A stretch of DNA of 64,000 nt from Aphrocallistes beatrix (GCA_963281255.1 OY725498.1:2356001-2420000), one strand, 5' to 3'. Shown: positions 1 to 11,119, counted from the first letter of the stretch. Made by a program: numbers and translations. Notes: a model not told the origin generated them from the sequence alone.

Positions 1-149
1 AACACAGTTCTAGGTCATAGACTCGATAAATCTTTAAGTCGTTGAAAATATTCTAATTACAATCTCTAAATACTATCATCACTAAGATTGTTTGAGTATA
101 AGAAATTTAAACCTAATGAAGTAACAAAACTTATTTGTCACCCTGTATA

Positions 150-563
150 CTTCCTGGACTAAATTATTCATACATTCCAAATTTACTATACAAATAGTTA
201 TACCACCAAGCTATTCAGCGAGTCAAGGACATTGTATTTCTAATAAATACGCATAATAACTTCAAATTCGAATTACTCATTTTATAATATTTCACCTCGA
301 TTACTCACTCACAAGATTAAGCACTTTCAAACTGTGTGTCACTTCGTACCATTAATACCATCATATAAAATGGTGATTACTAGTGATTGTGTCATAGGGT
401 AGCAAATGCCAAAATACTTAATCTAGAAGGATAGTAATTAAGTTTAAAGCATAAAAAAGTGAGTAATTACTGATTAAATATTATTTACTTCACAAAAGGA
501 ATAGGATGATAACAATATGGATGAAAAAAATTGAGATGTACAAGTAAATTTGTCCAGGGAGTG
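150..563. mobile_element. Mariner-type MITE (family M1), diverged copy
   Basis: The ends are inverted repeats: the left begins CTTCCTGGACTAAATTATTC and the right, read on the opposite strand, begins CACTCCCTGGACAAATTTAC. Each lies next to a TA dinucleotide. Length (~414 bp), inverted layout and central 'accattaataccatcatataaaatgg' type palindrome match the better-preserved copies at 15274-15721 and 30154-30619. It has no coding capacity. TA target use places it with Tc1/mariner by inference. Confidence 0.6.
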
Positions 564-1875
564 TATATTGGAGCGTGAAATTGTCACTAAAAAATTAACA
601 AAACCTGGGAAAGTCAGCCCTAGTGTACAGCTAAGAAATAAGAATTACTGATATAATTTCGAATAGTTGTTTTGTTAAGGCAGCAAAATGTGCCGCGAAG
701 CGAGGTTATTCAAATGATCACTGGAAATTGCGTTGTTGCGTGCTCGTTAGCTATCCAATAGTACACAATATTGCCCTGAAATACTAGTATTTTCATAGTA
801 TTTCCATCAATTTATTTATGTGAAACTCGTTTTCTAATAAAGAAAATTTTATATTGTATATCAAATAATAAATTTGAAGGCACAAGTTTTATGGCTTTAA
901 GATGTGAACTCAATTGATCAAAAGACATCTCAAAAGCAACGAAGTAATTTTTTAGAAACAACCAAGATAAAACTTAGCCCAAGCAAATTATTTATGAATG
1001 ATGCATAAAAGTTGCTAAATTTCCATCAAAATATTGCAATTACGAATTATGAAGCTAATCGATATTTTAACAAAATATATACCGTGTAAATACTAATATA
1101 TTAGAATGGAAATAATACAATCTTAAAATCTATTCTACATTCAAAGGCAACGCTAGATCGATCAATTAGGGGGGATTGCATGCTACATGAAGGGACCAAA
1201 TCGTAGGGTATTATGGTTGAATCAAATATTTCAAAGATATTATAAGACTTCTCAAATCGCAATTACATTCCTTTTTATCCCAAGCAATATCTAACCTATT
1301 TACCTCATTTGTGCCAAGCAACAGCCTATCTAAAAACAAGTTCATTGTTTCCTAATGTGTAAGAATTTCGTATGTCGCGAGGTTGTCGTACACATCGATC
1401 GTTTCCTCCATATATACCTTTGAAGTACATTCCAGATTGATGTAAAAGTACGGAGATCACCGATAGAAGAGTTTCTTTCAGCCAAAATTTCTGGTTAGCA
1501 CCCTTTTTTAACCCTCTGTACCTTCTTCCACAAAGTCTGAGTGAAACACCACATACTAGGTATATATACAAGGTTGATTTATGCATACTCGAACTCAGGA
1601 AGCCTAGTAGAGAATACAAAAGGTCACTCGATGCTGTAACTAAGAAATCCAATAATCAAATTTTGTCACGTTTGTGTTTACTATGGAAAAATATTCCCTA
1701 TAATGGTACTAAATATATGTAAAAATTTATGCAGAACAAATATCAATACTAATATGTGATCAGTGAAAAATTAAAATATTAAAGAAATTGATCAAATCTG
1801 CTATATAATAGGTATGTTTTGGATACGATTGCCTACTAGATAATATATATGCGTGATATACCAAACATAAATATA
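564..1875. other. Non-coding AT-rich stretch
   Basis: I see no gene, recognisable repeat or RNA. The 108-codon open frame on the minus strand at 1326-1652 has no domain I recognise and looks like chance. Confidence 0.5.
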
Positions 1876-2337
1876 CATTATCCGGACCAAAGTATTCGAC
1901 CACCACGAAACGCAAATACAAATAGTATTAAAATAGGTCTATTCCCAAAGGAATATGTCAAGCTGTAAGATATACTCTATTTCAAACTAAAATTCTTGAT
2001 CTACACATTCTAAATCATAATTGAGAGCCTCAAATCAATTACTAATTCCCGATTTCTAAAATATATACATTTGATACCTGATGCTACTTGTCTCAAGTCA
2101 TTGCCATTATATATTATAACGATTAGTGACACAAAATAGCACAAGTTGACACTTTTCTAAATTAGAACAAGTATTTATGAGAAAGCTTCAAAAATGAGTC
2201 ATTGGGGGGGGGGTGTAATTTGAAATGAAAAGTTGACTATTTCTTAAGGTTTGAGCACATATTCTTTTATGAATAGATCCACTTTTAAACTATTCATACG
2301 GAAAAATCCGTAGTGGTACAAAATTATCAGGGTAGTG
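1876..2337. mobile_element. Mariner-type MITE (family M1)
   Basis: Left end CATTATCCGGACCAAAGTAT and right end (reverse strand) CACTACCCTGATAATTTTG are flanked by TA. The length is ~462 bp. The core TGCCATTATATATTATAACG matches the palindromic centre of the other M1 copies. There is a G9 run near 2204. No ORF. Confidence 0.7.
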
Positions 2338-2656
2338 TATATTGCTATATACTTTCTTTCAGTATTGAATTAAGTTGTGAATTTATCTCTGATTTGGTTT
2401 TTAAAATATTTCATAGTCAAACAGAACAACACTTTGAAGGTAATTATATATATTTTCTTCAATAAATCACTTACTGACCAAAAATATGTTTTCACTACTA
2501 CAATCCAGTAAGGTAACACAATACTATCCAGTGAGGTATAGAAAAGTACTGGGCGCATTCGCTTATCTATATGGGTGCATGCGTCTACATATATTGGTGC
2601 ATGCGAATATCTACATGGGAGTGGGGTTACTTGACTTGGTTTTTTTTTGAGACATA

Positions 2657-2876
2657 TTAATATACGCATTGTATTAAAATTTCAGCCTCCATCACCAAAA
2701 ATGGCTGAGATATGGTCAAAAACTGATTTTTAATTATAAAAGAGGCATGACACATTTTGTTTCGAGGTCAAAATTAATGGAACCATAGCCAAAATACACA
2801 CAGCTGCCAAAGATCATCTTTCTGCGCGTCTGGCAGTTCTTCAATCAATTCGTTAAATATATATATATATATATAG
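2657..2876 (+). repeat. R1 dispersed repeat, 3' fragment
   Basis: It matches the distal part of R1: 'aaaatttcagcc', 'atggctgag', 'agccaaaat', then 'cagttcttcaatcaattcg' and a (TA)n tract. The 5' GC-rich head is missing. It abuts another R1 copy that starts at about 2876. Confidence 0.7.
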
Positions 2877-4245
2877 ACTTACTATTAAAACTCAATTAAT
2901 GTGTACATATATATATACACGTATATAAGCGCGCTTTGCTTGCTTGAGCTGAGCGGCAGGCAGACACTGTGTGTCCACCGGAGGCGCACTTCGAGCGTCT
3001 GAGCCTACATTGATTAATTAGAGCTAACATCTCCAAATATGTCTGTCCATAGCCTACTATATATAAGGTCTCAGAGTAACTTGACTAGGGATGCGCTAGA
3101 AGATGATTGAACTAATACATGAGCTGACTTAAATCATTAACAAAGCACAATAAAGCTTAGGAATGTATTACCAGCATATATAAAGATGGTGTCAAAGTAC
3201 CCATACCCGTTGCGCAATAGGGTATATTTGTGACAAAATTGGTGATTTTCAGAGGTCGTTTAAGGGCACTTCTAAGTGTTTTTATTATAAAACTTTTAGC
3301 ATCGAACTAAGATGTGAATGAGTTAATGCGAAAAATTTGGATTTTTTCATGGAATGTTGCTTCATTCCAGTGTTGTTATGGAAACGTGTTTTGGTCAGTT
3401 GGGGTCATATCTTGAAAACCGCGATAGCTAGACATTCAAATGTAATTCCATTTGATAGCGAATATACTACTTCCTATTAAGCAAAAATATAATTTCGACG
3501 TCTAAATTAAATGGTTTACGAGATATTCGACAAATTACCAAATGGGACCAATATGATAAATTATCTAATAACTCGTAAACCATTGAATTTAGACGTCGAA
3601 ATTTTACTATTACTTGATAGGAAATAGTCTATTGGCTATCAAATGGAATTACATTTGAATCTCTAGCTATTACGGTTTTCAAGATATGACCTCAATTAAC
3701 CAAAACACGTTTCCATAGTAACACTGGAATGTAGCAACATTCCATGAAAAAAATCCAAAATTTTCGCATTAACCCATTCACATCTTAGTTCTATGTGAAA
3801 AGTTTTAAAATAAAAACACTAAGAAGTGCCCTTAAACGACCTCCGAAAATCACCAATTTTGTCACAAATATACCGTATTGCGCAACCATATGGTGACTAA
3901 TCTAAATTTTAACAATGGGCATGGGTACTTTAACACCATATTTATATATGCTGGTAATACATTTATAAGTTCTATTGTGCTTTGTTAATGATTTAAGACA
4001 GCTCATGTATTATTTCAACCATGTTCTACCGCATCCATAGTCCCAAATCCACAAGTTACTCTGAGGCCTTATATATAGTAGGCTATGGTCTGTCTTACTG
4101 TTAAAATTGATATCACTCGAAAAATTAACAAATATGTCAATTTTTAATTTTTGGATGTGTATGATGACATCATAACAGAGTTATAACTCAATACTTTCGA
4201 TGATAGTTGTATCACACGTGAATGATATTAATATACACAATTTAT
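2876..4245 (+). repeat. R1 dispersed repeat split by a foldback element
   Basis: It starts with the R1 terminal motif ACTTACTATTAAAACTCAAT, then (TA)n, then the GC-rich head (GCGCGCTTTGCTTGCTTGAG and a GGCAGACACTGTGTGTCCACC hairpin-like block). The sequence is cut after AAATATGTCTGT at 3046 and resumes at 4089 with TCTGTCTTACTGTTAAAATT, which is the expected R1 continuation. The intervening 1042 bp is a separate foldback element. The distal part after about 4245 is missing. Confidence 0.75.
3047..4088. mobile_element. Foldback (long-palindrome) MITE FB1
   Basis: The two halves are inverted repeats of roughly 500 bp each. It starts CCATAGCCTACTATATATAA and ends TTATATATAGTAGGCTATGG. The arms match almost to the centre near 3540-3570, so the strand would fold into one long hairpin. 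It has no ORF. It sits in an R1 copy with a 5-bp direct repeat TCTGT on each side (3042-3046 and 4089-4093). A second, damaged copy lies at about 23595-25180. The superfamily is unknown to me. Confidence 0.85.
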
Positions 4246-4415
4246 TTTTCGAGTGATATGGATTATAATCGTGGACATACGTATTTAGAGATGTTGTCTA
4301 CCCTTTAATTAAACAATATATTTAAACAATATGAACATAGGCGCCCTAAGGGCGCCTCCGCAGACACAATATGTCCGCCAGCCGCGCAGCGTATGCAAGA
4401 GAAGCGCGCTTATAT
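4245..4415 (-). repeat. R1 dispersed repeat, 5' part, reversed
   Basis: Read on the minus strand this is the R1 head: GCGCGCTTC, the hairpin around GTCCGCC, the GGCGCCTTAGGGCGCC-like block, then 'ttaattaaag' and the TCGAGTGATATGGATTATAA motif. It faces the forward R1 copy that begins at about 4419, so the two GC-rich heads are back to back. Confidence 0.75.
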
Positions 4416-4418
4416 ATA

Positions 4419-4650
4419 CGTATACAAGCGCGCTTCGCTTGCTTGCGCTGCGCAGGTGGCGGACACTTTGAACCCGCCGGAGGCTCCCTTCGGTCGCCTG
4501 GGGTCACATTGGTTAATTATAAGGGAGATAACATCACTAAATATGTCTATCTTAGTGTTTAAAATCGATATCACTCGAAAAATCACAAAATTTGTCAATT
4601 GTTAATTTTTTGATGAGTAATGATGACGCCATAACAGAGTCAGGAGTCAT
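4419..4650 (+). repeat. R1 dispersed repeat, 5' part
   Basis: A well-preserved R1 head (ACAAGCGCGCTTCGCTTGCT), then GGCGGACACTTTG, GGAGGCTCCCTTCGGTCGCC, 'attataagggagataacatc', 'gatatcactcgaaaaatcac' and 'tgatgacgccataacagagt'. It stops where an unrelated block begins. The short open frames here are accidents of the GC-rich head. Confidence 0.8.
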
Positions 4651-5165
4651 CAATTTTACTGTGCTTCCTATAGTATTAGTATAGTATAGGATGCACAGTG
4701 TACTAAAATGAGGATGTTATGGTCGGCCGTCCGAAATTCGTGTCCTGACCGGAGTTTAAGAGATATCGTCTTGAAATTTTTACAGGAGGTGCAAAGTGAT
4801 ATGGAGATGTGCACCTCGGTGTTCACACCTCGCCGAGTTCACACCTCGCCGAGATAGGTGACAAAATGTGCTGGCCAATCAAATTCGATTATTTTATAAT
4901 GCGAATACATTGGAATAAAATAGTAGTGACTTATGCATACAATCAAAAGAACTATTTGTGATTGAAATTCATTGGTTCATGTGACAACAAATCAATTATC
5001 AGCCTTTTATCATGCCATTCACACGATTCTATTTCATATAAATGATTGAATACTGCTATTTTGAGTCTATAATTTGATTGTTAACAACAATCAAAGTGTG
5101 TTATATGCTACGATCAATCAATTCGATCATAAAATAACTTTTAACGACATGGACTGGAATTGATT
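4651..5165. other. Unclassified repeat-like block
   Basis: It contains GGCCGTCCGAAATTCGTGTC, a short tandem pair 'gttcacacctcgccga' (about 4820-4852) and AT-rich sequence. There is no ORF or RNA I can name. It may be a degenerate repeat fragment. Confidence 0.35.
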
Positions 5166-5169
5166 ATTT

Positions 5170-5690
5170 AAGTATAACAAGCGCGCTTCGCGCTTGCTTG
5201 CGCTGCGCGGCTGGCGGACACTTTGTGTCCGCCGGAGGCTCCCTTCGGTCGCCTGGAGTCACATTGGTTAATTATAAGGGAGATAACATCTCTAAATATG
5301 TCTGTTCTACTGTGCTAATCGATATCACTCGAAAAATCACCAAATTTGTCAAATTTAAAATTTTTGATGCGTAATGATGACGTCATAACAAAGTGATGAG
5401 TCATCATTTTTTGATGAAAGTCGCATCATATGTGAGGTATGTTAGTATACAGATTATATTACAATTTCAGCCTTCTATCTCCTATAATGGCTGAGTTATG
5501 CCCGAAGAACTGTGTTGCTTAACTTTCAAAAATGTGACAATGACGTCATAATTCCATGATGAGTCGACATTTTGCTCTGAGCTCAGAACTTACTGGAGCC
5601 ATAGCCAAAATACTCCCACATGCCAAAAATTAGCTTTCTATGACCGGCAGTTTCTTCAATCAATTCGTTACAGATATATATATATATATA

Positions 5691-5753
<63 letters not shown>

Positions 5754-5783
5754 CACAATAATCGAGTTTTAATAGTAAGGATA
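5170..5783 (+). repeat. R1 dispersed repeat, nearly full length
   Basis: This is the best forward copy for defining R1. It starts ACAAGCGCGCTTCGCGCTTG, then has the hairpin GGCGGACACTTTGTGTCCGCC, GGAGGCTCCCTTCGG, 'aagggagataacatctctaa', the CRE-like TGACGTCA near 5369 with the AP-1-like TGAGTCA near 5394, a second TGACGTCA near 5543, CAGTTTCTTCAATCAATTCG, a long (TA)n tract (about 5672-5747), and the terminal motif ATCGAGTTTTAATAGTAAGG. No coding frame. It could be a MITE because the ends of other copies are inverted repeats. Confidence 0.8.
5672..5748. repeat. (TA)n microsatellite inside R1
   Basis: An almost pure TA run of about 75 bp near the R1 3' end. Every long R1 copy carries a TA tract here with a different length. 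Confidence 0.9.
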
Positions 5784-5854
5784 AAGGTGACTTAAGGTGA
5801 CTTATGAGATTTGGAAGCACACTTCCATCCCGTCTGTGGGGGGTTTTAGTATTT

Positions 5855-5970
5855 ATTTGATGATAAAAATCGGCTTTCTGCGCCTGGCAGTTTCTTCAAT
5901 CAATTCGTTACAGATATATATACATATAATATAAACATTAATCGAGTTTTTATAGTAAGGATATATAAAT
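5855..5970 (+). repeat. R1 3'-end fragment
   Basis: It carries 'cggctttctgcgcctggcag', 'cttcaatcaattcgttacag', (TA)n and 'attaatcgagtttttatagtaaggata', the R1 terminus, without the head. Confidence 0.75.
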
Positions 5971-5984
5971 ATGCAAACATTAAT

Positions 5985-6530
5985 ATAGTATTAATATTAA
6001 GGATTTTGTAGAATTTTTGATATTATTCTATAAAATTTGATATAACTATTATTAACTTTTGTTTTTATAAAATTTAAAATTCCTAAAATTACATTGTACA
6101 TATTAACAGCCTAAAATTACGAAACAACAATCCTATCCTCAATGTCAATAAAAAATCTATGAAACCTAACAAGGAGAAAAACAAGAAATTCTATTTATGG
6201 ACAATAGACAATAAATAACACTGCCCTGCCAAAAATATTATTTTGTTTGCTGATTTTATTTGAAGAACTTATATTAGACCTTTGTGTGCTAATTTCGAAA
6301 ACGATCTCAAAATTTGCGTATCACGTCTAGTAGTTCTTTAGCGAAAATATTTCGATAGGTTCGAAAAATGCATACAATATATGTATTACAGTGTATAATT
6401 AGTTATAAATAAAATAGCTTTCACTATATTAAATTATCAAAGCCATTTAAATTTGCAAATTGCTAGCTCTTCATAACATGTATTCATTAACTGTATAATA
6501 GAAATTAATTAAAATGAATCAGGATTGAAT
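5985..6530. other. Non-coding AT-rich stretch
   Basis: I see no gene, repeat or RNA here. Confidence 0.45.
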
Positions 6531-6539
6531 TTTCGTTTC

Positions 6540-7264
6540 CCCACAGCCCCAATCAGATCATTGATATCGTGACAGAATACGAATTCGTCTTCCATCGTAA
6601 AATATCTCAAAAAGTCCGTTTCTCTTTTTCTATAGAAAAAAAATTTGTTCCTGGAACAAGCAGGATTTTCTCTTTTAGTCTGGAACCTAAAAGCTCTGCA
6701 AATTCCTTCGGTAAGTCCAAATCACGTACTAAATCATTTAATTCAGACTGATTGAATAACTGTGGTATCTATAAATCAGTTGTTGTGGCTGCAAAGAGAT
6801 CATCATCTTCAGCACTTAACGAATCTCGTTGATCACATTCATCTAAATAAACAGTTAATGAAGTAAAAACTGGGATTGGTACTTCATCAGAATGAGGTTG
6901 CGGTTGTATTGCTGATGGCAAGCTTGGATACACAATCGATGACTTTGTTTTAGCACTGAACCCGGAATGTTTACCATGCAAAAATAACAATCGTTTACAT
7001 GATTTTGAAGCTCTATCCATACCATTGGAATTCCGAAACTTAAACCTCTTCTCTTTCCTTTTGTCCACTGTCTTAAATTTTAAACAGAGCGGCAGACAAA
7101 GTGTGGCCCATGTCTTGATCACATAAACGGGTTCCAAAAAAGGTGAAATATGATCTTTTAACAAATTCATTTATTTTTGTTGTTTGTTTAGCAGTCATTA
7201 AACTCCAACAAATGTATAAAAATACATATGGACCATGTTTGCATCTTCTGCGATATGCCATCAT
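6540..7264 (-). pseudogene. Relic of an arthropod/cnidarian transposon-like protein family, N-terminal part
   Basis: Read downward from 7264, the frames contain NEFVKRSYFTFFGTRLCDQD, then GKHSGFSAKTKSSIVYPSLP and SAIQPQPHSDEVPIPVF, then, in another frame, LNDLVRDLDLPKEFAELLGS and PGTNFFSIEKEKRTF, then CHDINDLIGAVG. From memory this order (FGxKLGDQD, YPNLxSAIRPVPHxDE, DLxLPKxxAELLGSRL, CTDIxGLxxALG) is the N-terminal half of a large, unnamed protein family repeated in many arthropod and Hydra genomes and thought to be transposon-derived. Frames change at least twice (near 7080 and 6760), so it is dead. No DDE region follows at lower coordinates. The relic at 49740-50275 carries the C-terminal motifs of the same family. 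Confidence 0.65.
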
Positions 7265-7860
7265 AGAAAATTCAATGGAATAAATATGCTAATAGAAAAG
7301 ATCACTCAGTAATGTATTAAATCACGCATGTAGAAATCAATATATATAACTGAAAGTCAAAATAACAGAAAAACCCCCAAAACCCAGAATAAATTTTCTA
7401 TCGTGTGATGAAATTTGACGTGAAATTTTGATGCCAATTTTTGAAATCAGCACATTCGAATTAACCATAAACAACTCTCAGATTGTAGCCAGCAAATTTA
7501 ACGCAGGGCAGTGTAATGATTGAAATATATGAGAAATTTACTGACAAATAAAGGGGTCATTATAGTTCGATCAAAATACTATTAGAATGTAGGCATTTCA
7601 AATGTGTGCCTGTGATTCATAATAAAATGCTACTATTGCCTCATTTACTGAATGTTAAAGCTCAAAACTCTAATTTCTGATCATGACGTCATACAATTTC
7701 GTCATAAAAAAATTTATAATGAGATGACCTAGATATATTATTTCTGCAGAAATCGTTTTCTTGGGGTTGATATCCTATAGGGCAATAATAAATTATGTAT
7801 CTCTATCTCGCATAGCATTCCTACTCCCATTTCACCTCCAAAAATGCCACTGTGAAAGAG
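7265..7860. other. Non-coding stretch
   Basis: AT-rich with a TGACGTCA site near 7685. No gene or clear repeat. Confidence 0.4.
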
Positions 7861-7864
7861 CTAT

Positions 7865-7935
7865 TAAAAAGGATAATAGGAAGTTAGAGCAAGAGTCTAC
7901 GGCTTTCAGTTTCCAAGTAAGCATTTTGGACAATA
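7865..7935 (+). repeat. Fragment of the T-element terminal repeat
   Basis: The stretch 'aggaagttagagcaagagtc' and 'ggctttcagtttccaa' matches the terminal repeat of the element at 61630-62519. Only this end is recognisable. Confidence 0.5.
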
Positions 7936-8104
7936 CAGGGAGCTTAAATGAGGGGGTTTACAAAATATGTAAGGTCGGAGGCCAGAACAACCAAAATAAT
8001 TGTGGAAGAGTTCAAAATTCATATGCTCATTAATAATTATAATGATCATTTGCGACAGGGGTTCTTAACCATTTTGTCCTTACGCCCTCCTTTTATAACC
8101 ATTA

Positions 8105-8415
8105 AATCATTATTTCTACGCCTGGCTTTCTACTCCTGGCAGTTTCTTCAATCAATTCGTTACAGAGATATATATATATATATATATACACACACATTAA
8201 TCGAGTTTTAATATTAAGGCTATACTACAATATATTAAAATTTCAGCCTTCTATCAGCTAAAATGGCTAGATGTAGTCAAAAACTGAAATTTATAATTGT
8301 TAAAAAGGTGGCAATGATGTCATAATACCATGATAAGTCGACATTTTCGCCTAAGGACAGAGCTTAGTAGAGCCATATATACATACCTTAATCGACTTTT
8401 AAAAGTAAGGCTATC
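8105..8415 (+). repeat. R1 3' fragments
   Basis: 8125-8215 holds CAGTTTCTTCAATCAATTCG, (TA)n, 'cacacacattaatcgagttt' and 'aatattaagg'. 8225-8415 holds a second distal piece ('aaaatttcagccttctatc', 'aatgatgtcataataccatg', 'aatcgacttttaaaagtaagg'). Confidence 0.65.
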
Positions 8416-9070
8416 ATCATATACTATATCCTTTCATTTAAGATATTATGGAAATTAGATCTTGAATGGTTTTTAATCTATGTCATCGGCGTCATTTAGG
8501 ACCTAGAGAGGTTTCATAGCCAAACTTTAAATATAAAGTCAAAATTCAAGAACCAATGGTGAGATCTAAACACTTTCAAATGGTTGTAGTGTATCTACGT
8601 TTAAGCTTTGAAATTAATTTAAGATTTATACATTGTGTTTAATTGAGCCTTTGGGTCTGCAATGCGTAAAAGGTGAGTGAAGGGGCATTCCGAATGCTAG
8701 GAGGGAGAAGATTCCACTCAACAGGCGCAGCTAAAGTGAACGTACGAACACCCAGGGTTTTGGAAGATTCGATAGTAGGGTGTTCAAGGAGGATGGCATT
8801 GGATGATCGTAGAGTGCGATCGGATGTAATGAACTTGTATGAGCTGTATGATTACTCGAAGCAAAGGAAAGGATGGAATAAATTTTTTTGATTTTATGTC
8901 AAGCAAGGTTTTGTGGGCAGAATCCTTTTTGAGTGTTCAGATAGATTTCGGCGAAATAGGATATCACAGATCGTTAGATCTTTCACCAACCATCATTGTA
9001 CCGAATGACTACAAAAGATAATTATGCACAATATTTTAATACAAAGACAAATATGAACAAAACCATTAGG
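8416..9070. other. No gene recognised
   Basis: A 72-codon frame at 8673-8891 on the plus strand (ends RKGWNKFF) is less AT-rich than its surroundings, but I recognise no domain, start context or partner. It might be a decayed coding fragment. Confidence 0.3.
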
Positions 9071-9077
9071 GTTAAAC

Positions 9078-9436
9078 CAAGGCTGGATTCGGTTAACCGG
9101 CTAACCGCCGTTAATCTCGGTTAACGGTTAAGGAAATCTTAGATTGGTTAGCCGATCTGCTTTATTTTCTAAATATTCACATTAATTTCTTTGTTTTTCG
9201 AAGGAGATTCAAGAATATTACTTCTAAAAATCTGTAAATGTAATAGAATTCTATTTTCTAACCACAAAGTATATTTCGAGACCACTGAAAATTATCAATT
9301 TTTTCAATATCAGGTTAAAGCTTAGTCCAAAATCCATATTTCAACCAATTAATACTGGTATCGGTTAACCGGTTAATCGCCCTGAAGGAAACCAAAATAA
9401 CCGAACCATAAAATCGGTTAACCAACCCCAGCCCTG
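9078..9436. mobile_element. hAT-type MITE
   Basis: The left end CAAGGCTGGATTCGGTTAAC and the right end (reverse strand) CAGGGCTGGGGTTGGTTAAC are near-identical TIRs. The flanks are GTTAAACC (9071-9078, overlapping the first base) and GTTAAACT (9437-9444), a 7/8 match to an 8-bp target duplication as hAT elements make. The 359-bp interior has internal ggttaaccgg repeats and no ORF. Confidence 0.7.
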
Positions 9437-9690
9437 GTTAAACTAAGGAGTGAGAATATTTTACAGTAATTCTTCAAAAAGATTCCCAGAAGAAGTAATA
9501 ATTTACATATATTCAACAAAAAGGGTCAAAAAATATGGATACATGTGTGGTTTTAACAGAAAATTTCATATTTTCCTTGAGTATGCTATTTTTTAATATA
9601 ACAAGTGATAAATTTTAGTCTTAGATTCCAATTTAAGAAGATTTTTCATTGATAAAACGTTATGATATGGTATAATAGAACTTAACTGTA

Positions 9691-10481
9691 CAGGATGATC
9701 CAAAAATTCTGCAACAAATACTGTTGATGTATTATACTTACATAAGTGGATCTACAGTCTGTCACACAATTATTAGCACTATAGTGAATAATATTAACAA
9801 GCCATATTTCGAGTTCAGGTGTACTTTAGTGCATTAGAATTGATTAGGCCATATTATGACAGTAAATAAAACAAATTCAATCAATAAAAACATGGTTTCC
9901 CTTCTATTGATTTTTTTGGTGTTTGACCTAAATTTCATGCTGATTTTGTTGTGATTTCTTCCATTAAGGTAGATTTTTGATTGAGATTTTGTTCTATTCC
10001 CAAGAAAACTGTGCAAAATGCAGCGAGAGCGTAGATAGAGAGTTGCTGAACTTATTTCAAACACGGAGCTTTCAAATAAAGCAATAGCAAAAAGGTGTGA
10101 TGTTTTTAAGAGGACTGTCTTATATACAAAATCTAGGCTCGCTAAAGGAGAAATATGGAACATATAGAAGGGCTCAAAAGTGTAAAGTTACTCAAAACGA
10201 TAATATCTCTTTGTCTTTATCTATTAAAATAACCTGAGGGTCTCATTACGATCGATGGTAAATAATTTGTGAACAATTCTGGAGGTCTGAATGTGTCCCA
10301 AGAAACCGTCAAGAGAACCTTTATTAAAATGGGATATTCAAAAAAGTCTGCAGTCAGAGGACCTAATATCAGGCCCACCCATGCGTAAAAGAGTCGATTG
10401 GGCAAAAAACATCGATTCATACATTTGCAGAAAGTCTTTTTTACGGACGAATGTCCTATTTGGCAATTTGAACATCTGGGA
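9691..10481 (+). mobile_element. Tc1-like transposon relic
   Basis: It begins CAGGATGATCCAAAAATTCT after TA, a Tc1-like end. Fragments of a Tc1-like transposase can be read in several frames on the plus strand: KAIAKRCDVFKRTV (helix-turn-helix) near 10075-10120, VSQETVKRTFIKMGYSKK-like sequence near 10290-10345, KKRVDWAKK near 10387-10412, and FFTDEC (first catalytic Asp) near 10437. The reading frame is broken repeatedly. The 3' half of the transposase is lost where the MITE at 10482 begins. Confidence 0.6.
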
Positions 10482-10757
10482 CCTCATTTACTAAAGTTAT
10501 CAGAATTTTACTTAATTAAATTCTAAATGCCATTCTAAGAATATTTCTTAGAATTGCAATGAAATTCTTAATCCATAAAAAATTATGTGACATCAAATTC
10601 CTTACATTCTAAGAATTATTCTTAGAAATTGGTCAAATCTTGAATAATTCTTAGAATCGGATTTTTTCTTAGAATTCTGCAACTTGGTATTCTATACGGA
10701 TTATAAGAAATATACTAAAATTCGAAGAATTTCAGTTTAGAACTTTAGTGAATGAGG
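10482..10757. mobile_element. Harbinger-like MITE (CCTCATTYACTAAAGTT ends)
   Basis: Left end CCTCATTTACTAAAGTTATC, right end (reverse strand) CCTCATTCACTAAAGTTCTA. The interior repeats 'ttcttagaat' about eight times on both strands, making many small stems. No ORF. The TTCACTAA part of the ends is shared with the PIF/Harbinger element at 50808. Confidence 0.6.
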
Positions 10758-10769
10758 CACCTGGACTAA

Positions 10770-11090
10770 AGGGTCTCAGAAACTAATCCAAAATCCAAAT
10801 ATCCCAAAGGATACACACAAATTCCACATTTAGGGTGGACTCTCCTCTCGTAGGGCTACACCCATTGTCGACTATACATATGGCCTTATAAGTGCCTGAA
10901 ATAGCCCATAAAATAGCAGGACATCGTATTTAATGTTTAATAATTAACCATCGCATGCCTAGGAATGTTGAAATGAAAGTGAAAATTAATTGAAAGTAAA
11001 CTTAAAGTGGAAATGAAAGTGGGGTCATTTCTACCTTTGCCCTCAAGGCATTACAGAGTTTTAAACTAATATTTTAAAATTGACTATATA
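10770..11090. other. No gene recognised
   Basis: A short purine-rich stretch (gaaagt repeats, 10970-11025) is the only structure seen. Confidence 0.35.
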
Positions 11091-11119
11091 TACAAGGATT
11101 TTTTGTGTGTGTTTGTTTG

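Noticed and set aside
2370-2669. 99-codon minus-strand ORF
   Set aside because: No recognisable domain, AT-rich, partly within an R1 fragment.
5170-5260. Bacterial contamination suggested by the GC-rich GCGCGCTTCGCTTGC sequence
   Set aside because: The same block recurs many times in both orientations as the head of the R1 repeat.
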